Source: Thermococci archaeon (GTDB lineage: Archaea > Methanobacteriota_B > Thermococci > Thermococcales > Thermococcaceae). From it: a stretch of 5,281 nt of DNA. Shown here in pieces: positions 1-5,281 of the stretch; the first letter of the stretch is position 1; every line of letters begins with the position of its first letter. Under the pieces are notes generated by a model. It was not told the origin of the DNA, ran no database searches, and worked only from the letters and a program-made list of their open reading frames with translations. Made by a program: the position numbers and the translations under genes. The DNA is taken from contig QMUF01000112.1 of NCBI GenBank assembly GCA_003663525.1, forward strand, positions 1 through 5,281, written 5' to 3'.

Positions 1-3000
1 CTTATGTAGAGAAACTTGAAATGAGAGGCTTCAAATCATATGGAAGTAGAAAAATCGTAGTTCCTTTTTCTAGAGGATTCACGGCTATAGTGGGAGCCAA
101 TGGAAGTGGGAAGAGCAATATTGGTGATGCTATTCTCTTTGTTCTTGGTGGGTTATCTGCGAAGGCCATGCGTGCTACTAGGATTGGTGACTTAATATTT
201 GCAGGTACCAAAGAGGAAGCCCCAGCTAAATATGCGGAGGTTGCAATGTATTTTAATAATGAAGATCGGGGCTTTCCAATAGATGAGGATGAAGTCGTTA
301 TAAAGAGGCGGGTTTACCCAGATGGTAGGAGTGCTTATTGGTTGAATGGAAAAAGAACAAGTAGAAGCGATATCCTCGATGTTTTAAGTGCTGCAATGAT
401 TTCACCTGATGGGTATAATCTCGTCCTGCAGGGAGACATAACAAAGTTCATTAAAATGAGTCCAACAGAGAGAAGAATGATAATAGATGAAATTTCTGGG
501 ATTGCTGAGTATGATGAAAAGAAGAAAAAAGCAATGGAAGAACTTAAACAGGCAGAAGAGAACCTTGCGAGAGTAGATCTCCTGATCAGAGAAGTAAAAA
601 CTCAACTGGATAAGCTCGAAAAGGAAAGGAACGACGCATTAAGGTATCTTGATCTAAAAGAAAAACTCGAAGTCGCAAGGACTACACTTCTTGCAGGAGA
701 AGTTAAGAGGTTGCAGAACCTTATTGCTGAGAGCAGGGCAAGAGATGAAGAAATCGAGGTTGAGATAGAGCGCATAAATGGAGAACTAGAGAATATAGCA
801 AAAACGATAGTGGAAAAAGAGAAGACTCTGAATCAAATAGAGAGGGAACTTGAAGAAAAGAGTGAGGATGGCATACTGGATGTAACAAAGAAGATAAGTG
901 AGGTAACTTCTCAAATAGAGCTTGCTAAAAGGAACATTGAATTAGCTAAGAAAGAAATAAGTGAAAGCCAAAGACGGCTTGTAAAGGCCAAAGAAGATTT
1001 AAAAAACGTTTCTGCAGAGATAGAAAAAGGCAAATCTGCTATTGAAAGATGGAAGAAACGGAGGGAAAATCTTATCGCTGAAATCCAGAAAAAAGAAAAG
1101 GAGAAAAATGAATTAATCCTGAAGCTCGCTGAGATAGATAAGAACTTCACTATTGCAAAGCAAGAGTTGGATAAAGTTGAAGCAGAACTTGAAAATGCAA
1201 AGAAAACTCAGTACTTTAAGGAAAGTGAAATCACAAAAATTACAGAGGAAATAGAGCGGATTAAAAGTAGAATTTCCCAGCAATCTACTAGGCGCCTTAT
1301 TCTGAAGAGTAAACTTGAAGAACTTAAGGCAGAAATAAATGTTAAAAAATCTGAACTTTCAGAGATAGATTCAAAAATTGAAAAAGCAAGTGTAAGACTG
1401 AGAAAAATTGAAAAAGAACTTGAAAAAGGCCAAAAGAAGTTGGAAAAAATCGTCCCAGAGATTAAAAAACTTAATGAAGAGCTCATCAAGGCCGAGGCTC
1501 GAAAAGAGGTAAACCAAAATAAGACACTTGAAGCAATTAAAAACGCTAACATCCCCGGAATTTATGGTTCTTTAGCTGAGCTCATTAGAGTTAGAGATGA
1601 TACCTATCTTACTGCTGTGGAAGTTGCTCTGGGCTCTCATGCAGGCAATGTTGTGGTGAAAGATGATAAGGTGGCGGAAGAAGCTATAAGGTTTTTAAAA
1701 CGAAATAGGCTTGGAAGACTAACCTTTTTACCCCTTAATAAGATAAAACCGAGAAAATTGAATGGAGTTTCCAAAGGTATGCCAGTTATGGATGTCATTG
1801 AATATGATCCACAATTTAAGAACGCTGTTGCATTTGCTGTGGGGGATACCCTAATAGTTAATGATATGGAGGAAGCAAGGGATGTTGGTATTGGCAAAGT
1901 TAGGATGGTAACCCTTGAGGGAGAGCTTTTAGAGAGAAGTGGAGTCATTGTTGGGGGATATTACCGGCCAAGAACAAAACTTGCTATCAACACTGATGAG
2001 ATAAAAATGGCATTGGCTTCTCGTGAGAAGGAGAAAAATGCTTTGGAATCTCAAATAAACGCCCTTAAACTTGAACAAAGGGGAATTGAGAGGGAATTAT
2101 TTGAACTTAGAGTGAAGAAGAGTGACGTTTCTAAAGACTTACAGATGATTCAAAAAGAAATGGATAGATTTTTGAACGAGGATAAGGCCCTAAAGGAAGA
2201 GATTGAAACTGGGGAGAGTAGGTTAAAGGAACTTGAGTCCCTCATCCATCAAACAAAAGGAGATCTTGCAAAGCTTAGTGGAAGAGTGGAGAGACTTGAA
2301 AAGATAAGAAACAAACTCAGAAAGGCCCTAGACAACCCCGAAGCTAGAGAGCTCAACCAAAAGATAAGAGAGGTTGAACATGAGATAAGCAAGCTCAGGG
2401 AAGAGCTTAGTAAAGTTGAATCGAGACTTGAGAACCTTGACATAAGGATTAATGAGGAACTTATCCCAAGAAAAGCTGACCTTGAAGAGGAAATTGAGGG
2501 CATTGTCAATAGAATAAATGCTTTCAAGGCCAGTATCAAACAAAACGAAGAGGACATAAAATCACTGCAGGCCCAACTTAAAGAACTGCAAGAAAAGGAG
2601 CAAGCTGTAAAAGATGAATTAAAGGCTTTAAGAGATGAGAAGGACAGACTTAGGGAAGAAATTTCTCAAATGAGAGAAGAGAAAGAGAAGTTGAGAGATG
2701 TCTTGCAGAAACTTAGGTTGGAAGCTAACTCTCTCAAGATAAAAATGGCTCAATATGAATCCCAGCTCAGGGAAAAAGAGGGTGAATTAAAGCACCATGA
2801 TGTTAAGGTTGTTAAGGAAATTCCAGAGAATCTTGAAAAGCTTAGGGAAGAAATCGAACAAATGGAAGATGAGATTCGAGAACTTGAGCCAGTAAACATG
2901 AAGGCTATTGAGGACTATGAGGTTGTTGAAAGGCGCTATCTGGAACTTAAATCAAAGAGGGAGAGACTTGAGGCTGAAAAAGACAGTATTATTGAGTTTA

Positions 3001-3530
3001 TAAACGAAATAGAAAGCCAAAAGAGAAATGTGTTTATGCAAACGCTGAATGCAATAGCTAAAAACTTCTCAGAACTTTTTACAAAACTTTCTCCTGGAGG
3101 AGAAGCAAAGCTTGTTCTTGAAAACGAAGAAGACCCCTTCAGGGGGGGTTTGGACATAGAAGCAAAACCCGCTGGAAAAGAAGTGAAAAGAATCGAGGCT
3201 ATGAGTGGTGGAGAAAAGGCATTGACAGCATTGGCATTTGTGTTTGCTATACAGCACTTTAAACCGGCTCCATTCTATCTCTTCGATGAAATTGATGCTC
3301 ACCTTGACGATGCAAACGTTAAGAGAGTGGCAGATCTTATAAAAGAGGCCTCAAAAGACAGTCAGTTCATAGTTATTACACTGAGAGATGTCATGATGTC
3401 AAATGCAGATAAAATAATTGGTGTTTCAATGCGTAGAGGTGTCTCAAGGGTTGTTAGTTTAAGCCTTGAAAAGGCCATGGAATATTTGGAGAAAGCGAGG
3501 GCAAAAAATGCCAATGCCCTCGGGTTGTAG
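1..3530 (+). CDS. smc: Chromosome segregation/condensin ATPase SMC (5' end just outside window)
   Basis: SMC ATPase of the prokaryotic condensin. It dimerises through its hinge, binds DNA and ScpA, and organises the chromosome. Numbering is from the ATG at base 21. Head domain, N-terminal half: Walker A GANGSGKS at 25-32 (bases 93-116) and Q-loop Gln137 in NLVLQGD. A Glu/Lys-rich coiled coil covers about 165-505, the hinge about 508-651 (NIPGIYGS to VGGYYRPR), and a second coiled coil about 655-985. Head domain, C-terminal half: signature MSGGEK at 1061-1066, Walker B FYLFDEIDAH at 1085-1094 with Asp1089 and catalytic Glu1090, then the D-loop LDD. The real start is upstream: bases 3-20 read in frame as YVEKLE, matching the family N-terminus, and bases 1-2 fit a Pro codon after an ATG at -3 to -1. 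That gives about 1177 residues, the length I recall for Pyrococcus SMC. The frame is intact to TAG at 3528-3530. Identification is near certain; the exact start is inferred. Confidence 0.97.
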   Translation, partial: YVEKLEMRGFKSYGSRKIVVPFSRGFTAIVGANGSGKSNIGDAILFVLGGLSAKAMRATRIGDLIFAGTKEEAPAKYAEVAMYFNNEDRGFPIDEDEVVIKRRVYPDGRSAYWLNGKRTSRSDILDVLSAAMISPDGYNLVLQGDITKFIKMSPTERRMIIDEISGIAEYDEKKKKAMEELKQAEENLARVDLLIREVKTQLDKLEKERNDALRYLDLKEKLEVARTTLLAGEVKRLQNLIAESRARDEEIEVEIERINGELENIAKTIVEKEKTLNQIERELEEKSEDGILDVTKKISEVTSQIELAKRNIELAKKEISESQRRLVKAKEDLKNVSAEIEKGKSAIERWKKRRENLIAEIQKKEKEKNELILKLAEIDKNFTIAKQELDKVEAELENAKKTQYFKESEITKITEEIERIKSRISQQSTRRLILKSKLEELKAEINVKKSELSEIDSKIEKASVRLRKIEKELEKGQKKLEKIVPEIKKLNEELIKAEARKEVNQNKTLEAIKNANIPGIYGSLAELIRVRDDTYLTAVEVALGSHAGNVVVKDDKVAEEAIRFLKRNRLGRLTFLPLNKIKPRKLNGVSKGMPVMDVIEYDPQFKNAVAFAVGDTLIVNDMEEARDVGIGKVRMVTLEGELLERSGVIVGGYYRPRTKLAINTDEIKMALASREKEKNALESQINALKLEQRGIERELFELRVKKSDVSKDLQMIQKEMDRFLNEDKALKEEIETGESRLKELESLIHQTKGDLAKLSGRVERLEKIRNKLRKALDNPEARELNQKIREVEHEISKLREELSKVESRLENLDIRINEELIPRKADLEEEIEGIVNRINAFKASIKQNEEDIKSLQAQLKELQEKEQAVKDELKALRDEKDRLREEISQMREEKEKLRDVLQKLRLEANSLKIKMAQYESQLREKEGELKHHDVKVVKEIPENLEKLREEIEQMEDEIRELEPVNMKAIEDYEVVERRYLELKSKRERLEAEKDSIIEFINEIESQKRNVFMQTLNAIAKNFSELFTKLSPGGEAKLVLENEEDPFRGGLDIEAKPAGKEVKRIEAMSGGEKALTALAFVFAIQHFKPAPFYLFDEIDAHLDDANVKRVADLIKEASKDSQFIVITLRDVMMSNADKIIGVSMRRGVSRVVSLSLEKAMEYLEKARAKNANALGL

Positions 3531-3534
3531 GTGA
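3529..3534 (+). promoter_or_regulatory. Shine-Dalgarno site of scpA, overlapping the smc stop codon
   Basis: AGGTGA lies 6 nt before the ATG at 3541 and shares two bases with the smc stop (TAG, 3528-3530). It is complementary to the usual archaeal 16S rRNA 3' end. It decides the scpA start: an ATG at 3536 is in another frame, and an in-frame TGA at 3532-3534 blocks any longer version. The overlap suggests ribosomes finishing smc help start scpA, which would keep the two proteins in proportion; that coupling is inferred. Confidence 0.75.
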
Positions 3535-3540
3535 AATGAG

Positions 3541-4200
3541 ATGGAATACAGGAGAGAAGAGGAAATCACACCAATTGACATCCTCTTACAGCTTGTGACA
3601 ATGGGAAAAGTTGACCCCTGGAATATTGACATAGTGGATATCACTGAGAAATATATTGAGCGTATAAGGGAAATGCGGGATCTGGACTTGAGGGTATCTG
3701 CAAGGGCCATTTTAGCTGCTTCAATCCTCCTTAGAATGAAGACCGAGGCCTTGCTTTATACCAAGGAGGATGATGGGGAAGAACAAAAAGAGGAAGAGAG
3801 AATAAGAGTAGATGTTGATCCTTATGTTCCACCCCTTAGAAGAGCAGAGCGTTATTACACTCTGGATGATTTGATAGAGGCCCTAATGGATGCCCTTAAA
3901 GAAACTGAGAAAAGAAAACCCAAGAAGAAAAAGGAGGTTAAAATTGAAGAGGAGATATTTGTTGTGGATGATTTTCGTGTGGATATAGAAAAGCATGTTA
4001 ATAAGCTCTATGAAATAGTAAGAGAGCTTTACTCGAATACCAGGGATAAAATAGCTTTCTGGGAGCTTGTTTTTGATCCCAGCCCAAAGATAGTTGCGAG
4101 AACCTTCCTTTACCTTCTTTTCCTAGCGAATATGGGCAAAATTGAACTAATTCAAGAGGAACCCTTTGGAGAAATATTCATTGTCCCCATGGAGAATTGA
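3541..4200 (+). CDS. scpA: Segregation and condensation protein A (kleisin subunit of SMC complex)
   Basis: ScpA is the kleisin that bridges the two SMC heads: its N-terminal domain binds the neck of one SMC and its C-terminal winged helix binds the head of the other. The 219 residues show this layout. Residues 8-73 match the conserved N-terminal helical domain (TPIDILLQLV, KVDPWNIDIVDITEKYIERI, then DLRVSARAILAASILLRMK). Residues 74-140 form a charged linker with an acidic stretch (EDDGEEQKEEE), a DPYVPPLRR segment and a basic patch KRKPKKKK. Residues 142-219 form the winged helix, including DKIAFWELVFDPSPKIVARTF and ending FGEIFIVPMEN. The length is at the short end of the family, as expected for archaeal ScpA. 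The gene starts 10 bp after the smc stop with no room for its own promoter, so it is almost certainly co-transcribed with smc. No scpB follows: the next gene is convergent. Identification rests on motifs plus the smc neighbour. Confidence 0.95.
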   Translation: MEYRREEEITPIDILLQLVTMGKVDPWNIDIVDITEKYIERIREMRDLDLRVSARAILAASILLRMKTEALLYTKEDDGEEQKEEERIRVDVDPYVPPLRRAERYYTLDDLIEALMDALKETEKRKPKKKKEVKIEEEIFVVDDFRVDIEKHVNKLYEIVRELYSNTRDKIAFWELVFDPSPKIVARTFLYLLFLANMGKIELIQEEPFGEIFIVPMEN

Positions 4201-4216
4201 GAAACCAGATCTCTTT

Positions 4217-4255
4217 CCTTCCTCTTGGTCAAGCGAAGGGTTGTAGCTAGGAAGG
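4217..4255 (+). repeat. Overlapping short inverted repeats after scpA
   Basis: CCTTCCT at 4217-4223 is exactly complementary to AGGAAGG at 4249-4255. The same left arm can instead pair as CCTTC (4217-4221) with GAAGG (4235-4239), enclosing a second short pairing of CTTG (4224-4227) with CAAG (4230-4233). The two folds exclude each other. They lie 17 nt after the scpA stop and just before a T-rich tract, so they may form the 3'-end structure of the smc-scpA mRNA. The arms are only 5-7 bp and the sequence is purine/pyrimidine-skewed, so chance pairing is quite possible. The complementarity is visible; any function is inferred. Confidence 0.35.
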
Positions 4256-4266
4256 GCAAAATCAAG

Positions 4267-4277
4267 TTTTTTGTTTT
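4267..4277 (+). terminator. Oligo-T terminator of the smc-scpA transcript
   Basis: Six Ts, a G and four Ts lie 67-77 nt after the scpA stop, in the spacer between convergent genes. Archaeal RNA polymerase terminates at T-rich tracts without needing a hairpin, though short inverted repeats do lie just upstream (4217-4255). The position and composition fit a terminator; there is no direct evidence of the 3' end. Confidence 0.55.
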
Positions 4278-4334
4278 AAAAACCGGTTGATGAGTCTCTC
4301 TTCTGCGTGTTTGATGACCAGCATTAAGATACCT

Positions 4335-4341
4335 AAAAAAA
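4335..4341 (-). terminator. Oligo-T terminator of tRNA-Met
   Basis: On the minus strand an unbroken run of seven Ts begins 9 nt after the encoded CCA end of the tRNA gene. Oligo-T runs just downstream are the normal termination signal for archaeal tRNA genes. It faces the smc-scpA terminator, so the spacer can stop transcription from both sides. Confidence 0.6.
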
Positions 4342-4349
4342 GTTTTTGA

Positions 4350-4457
4350 TGGTGCCGGGGGCGGGCTTTGAACCCGCGACCTCCCGGTTTCTCAGGCTCC
4401 CCCGAAAGGGAGCGGCCCTATGAGCCGGGCGCTCTGACCAGGCTGAGCCACCCCGGC
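4350..4457 (-). tRNA. Elongator tRNA-Met, anticodon CAU, with a 30-nt intron and encoded CCA
   Basis: On the minus strand every arm folds. The acceptor GCCGGGG (4457-4451) pairs with CCCCGGC (4360-4354). The D-stem is GCTC/GAGC (4448-4445 and 4434-4431) around a 10-nt loop with GG. The anticodon stem is CCCGG/CCGGG (4429-4425 and 4387-4383), the variable loop AGGTC, and the T-stem GCGGG/CCCGC (4377-4373 and 4365-4361). The discriminator is A73 (4353) and the CCA (4352-4350) is encoded. After removing 4418-4389 the anticodon loop is CTCATAA with anticodon CAT at 4422-4420; the mature RNA is 75 nt plus CCA. The G1-C72 pair and the lack of the initiator's GGG/CCC anticodon stem argue against initiator tRNA. 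tRNA-Ile2, whose CAU wobble base is modified, is the main alternative, but the intron and acceptor stem favour elongator Met. Oddity: the last T-loop base (position 60) is G, usually a pyrimidine. Confidence 0.95.
4389..4418 (-). other. tRNA-Met intron with canonical bulge-helix-bulge splice sites
   Basis: The 30-nt intron lies between A37 and A38, the canonical archaeal position. Its splice motif is complete. The central 4-bp helix is CTCA (4424-4421) with TGAG (4394-4391). The 5' bulge is TAG (4420-4418), cut after the second base; the 3' bulge is AAA (4390-4388), also cut after the second base; the anticodon stem is the outer helix. The inner helix can be GGC/GCC (4417-4415 with 4397-4395) followed by CTCCC/GGGGG closing a TTTC loop; an alternative register pairs GCTCCC with GGGAGC. 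The archaeal splicing endonuclease and RNA ligase would remove it. Introns in elongator tRNA-Met are common in Archaea, including Thermococcales. Confidence 0.9.
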
Positions 4458-4483
4458 ACTTTCGCATATACCTCTTTGTGTTT

Positions 4484-4500
4484 TATTTTTAAATCTTTCG
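4484..4500 (-). promoter_or_regulatory. Archaeal BRE/TATA promoter of tRNA-Met
   Basis: On the minus strand CGAAAG (4500-4495) is followed by an A and then TTTAAAAATA (4493-4484). These resemble the purine-rich TFB-recognition element and TATA box of Thermococcales promoters. The TATA centre lies about 31 nt before the first tRNA base, so transcription should start a few bases ahead of the mature 5' end, leaving a short leader for RNase P. The site fits in the 49-bp gap after the phosphatase gene, so the tRNA need not depend on read-through. Confidence 0.65.
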
Positions 4501-4506
4501 CCGTTG

Positions 4507-5262
4507 TTAAATGTTTTCAAGAATGAGCTTAAGGAGTTTCCCATCATTTACAGCTATTATGTTTAACTTTTCAGATGCATTTAGATTAAACCTAAGTTCT
4601 CTCCCCTCATCGTCGGTTACAATTGCTCCGGCTTCTTTTGCAATTATGTAACCTGCTGCTATGTCTGTAGGCCGAACATAATTTCTTATATCAATTACCC
4701 CATCTAAAGAACCCCTAGCAAGATATGCCAGCTCTATTGCAATGGCCCCTAATACCCTAGTTCTCCGAACTTTTTCAACGAGTTTTGCCCCTCTATTTCT
4801 GGTGTAAAAACTTATTGAGATAGAATTCTCATTTAAAGGCCTTGTTCTTATCATTTCTCCATTTAAATATGCTCCTTCATTGGGGATGCCCTCGTAGACA
4901 TTTTTTGTAATAAACTCATAAAGCATTGCGTATAAAGGCTCGTCTCCCTTGAACACTGCAAAACTGAAGCCAAAAACTGGAATACCATGGATAAAGTTAA
5001 AAGAACCATCAATGGGGTCTACAATGACATAGTATTCGCTTTCATTATTTATGGTCCCGATTTCCTCACTTATGATGTTTACTCCAAGTGGTTTGAGATA
5101 CTCTAAAACTATGTCTTCGGCCATTTTATCAACGAGTTTTGTTTTGTCCCCACTGGGGCTAAACCCAATAAACTCTCCAGCTTTTTTGTGTCCGAATAAG
5201 GGCATGATTTCTTTTTCAATATCCTTTGCGAGGTTAAGGGCTATTTCATTCCATTCATACAT
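4507..5262 (-). CDS. suhB: Inositol monophosphatase / fructose-1,6-bisphosphatase family protein (archaeal IMPase-FBPase type)
   Basis: A metal-dependent sugar phosphatase of the IMPase/FBPase superfamily. Archaeal members hydrolyse inositol-1-phosphate and often fructose-1,6-bisphosphate; in thermophiles the former feeds di-myo-inositol-phosphate solute synthesis. The 251 residues match the archaeal family in length. Visible motifs are a mobile catalytic loop SPSGDKTKLVDK (35-46), metal-binding Glu in ISEE (64-67), VDPIDGSFNF (81-90) with metal ligands Asp82 and Asp85, and RPTDIAAG (197-204) with metal ligand Asp200, where many bacterial members have WD. Ser87 stands where most relatives have Thr; it keeps the hydroxyl expected to contact phosphate, and I recall Ser in other archaeal members. 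No signal peptide or membrane segment, so cytoplasmic. The ATG at 5262 is 7 nt after a G-rich GGGGG Shine-Dalgarno (5274-5270); its promoter lies outside the window. Family confident; substrate preference (IMPase versus FBPase) and the symbol are not settled by sequence. Confidence 0.92.
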   Translation of the reverse strand: MYEWNEIALNLAKDIEKEIMPLFGHKKAGEFIGFSPSGDKTKLVDKMAEDIVLEYLKPLGVNIISEEIGTINNESEYYVIVDPIDGSFNFIHGIPVFGFSFAVFKGDEPLYAMLYEFITKNVYEGIPNEGAYLNGEMIRTRPLNENSISISFYTRNRGAKLVEKVRRTRVLGAIAIELAYLARGSLDGVIDIRNYVRPTDIAAGYIIAKEAGAIVTDDEGRELRFNLNASEKLNIIAVNDGKLLKLILENI

Positions 5263-5269
5263 CTTTAAA

Positions 5270-5274
5270 CCCCC
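5270..5274 (-). promoter_or_regulatory. G-rich ribosome binding site of the phosphatase gene
   Basis: Five Gs on the minus strand end 7 nt before the ATG at 5262, the usual spacing, and support that start. The match to the anti-Shine-Dalgarno is weaker than for scpA. An ATG at 5276-5274 overlaps the G run but opens only a three-codon frame (ATG GGG GTT TAA), so it is not an alternative start. Confidence 0.5.
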
Positions 5275-5281
5275 ATAAGCA

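Noticed and set aside
600..1500. Apparent internal repeats of GAA/AAA/CTT-rich segments within smc
   Set aside because: These follow from heptad-patterned Glu/Lys/Leu coiled coil; I see no exact long direct repeat.
3199..3221. MSGGEK in place of LSGGE(K) as a damaged ABC signature
   Set aside because: Met at this position is, as I recall it, the normal Thermococcales SMC form, and Ser, both Gly and Glu of the motif are intact.
402..3302. Several minus-strand open frames of 67-114 codons antisense to smc
   Set aside because: They are Ser/Phe/Leu-rich shadows of Glu/Lys-rich coiled-coil codons, overlap one another, and lack ribosome binding sites or recognisable domains.
4290..4349. Tiny plus-strand frame of 19 codons (ATG at 4290 to TGA at 4347-4349) in the spacer
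   Set aside because: No good Shine-Dalgarno, it starts inside the C-box-like motif, its 3' end runs across the tRNA terminator region, and its composition is unlike the neighbouring proteins.
4353..4457. tRNA gene as an integration site (att) for a mobile element
   Set aside because: No integrase, no second copy of the tRNA 3' end and no foreign-looking genes in the window; both flanks are housekeeping genes.
4353..4457. Initiator tRNA-Met as the identity of the CAU tRNA
   Set aside because: Acceptor pair is G1-C72 rather than the initiator's A1-U72, the anticodon stem lacks the three consecutive G-C pairs of initiators, and the intron is typical of the elongator gene.
5051..5278. Plus-strand 75-codon open frame opposite the phosphatase N-terminus
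   Set aside because: It is fully antisense to a confidently identified gene and has no family resemblance or ribosome binding site.

Overview
This window reads as ordinary housekeeping chromosome from a low-GC, hyperthermophilic member of the Thermococcales (Pyrococcus/Thermococcus lineage). The evidence is a Pyrococcus-type SMC protein followed at once by ScpA, an elongator tRNA-Met gene with an archaeal bulge-helix-bulge intron and an encoded CCA end, an archaeal BRE/TATA promoter and oligo-T terminators, and proteins rich in Glu, Lys, Arg and Ile with no cysteine that I can find. The genus is an inference; no rRNA or species marker is present.

Layout. Bases 1-3530 (+) hold nearly all of smc; only its first one and a third codons lie before the window. 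The ATG at 21 is internal. scpA (3541-4200, +) follows after a 10-bp gap, and its Shine-Dalgarno sequence overlaps the smc stop, so the two form one translational unit. Bases 4201-4349 are non-coding and hold short inverted repeats, a T-rich terminator for smc-scpA, a weak C/D-box-like motif pair and the terminator of the opposing tRNA gene. On the minus strand, tRNA-Met(CAU) occupies 4457-4350 with a 30-nt intron, and its own promoter lies at 4500-4484. Further right, also on the minus strand, an inositol monophosphatase/fructose-1,6-bisphosphatase family gene (5262-4507) ends 49 bp before the tRNA gene starts. The two transcription directions converge in the 4201-4349 gap.

Function. SMC and ScpA are the ATPase arms and kleisin bridge of the prokaryotic condensin that organises and segregates chromosomes. 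The usual third subunit, ScpB, is not next to them here. The tRNA decodes internal AUG codons and needs the archaeal splicing endonuclease to mature. The phosphatase probably serves inositol-phosphate (compatible solute) or sugar-phosphate metabolism and is functionally unrelated to smc-scpA.

I found no mobile element, CRISPR array, toxin-antitoxin pair or defence gene, and nothing that supports a new biological system. The points most worth a second look are the truncated SMC start, the textbook BHB intron, the absence of an adjacent scpB, and the small structured spacer after scpA.
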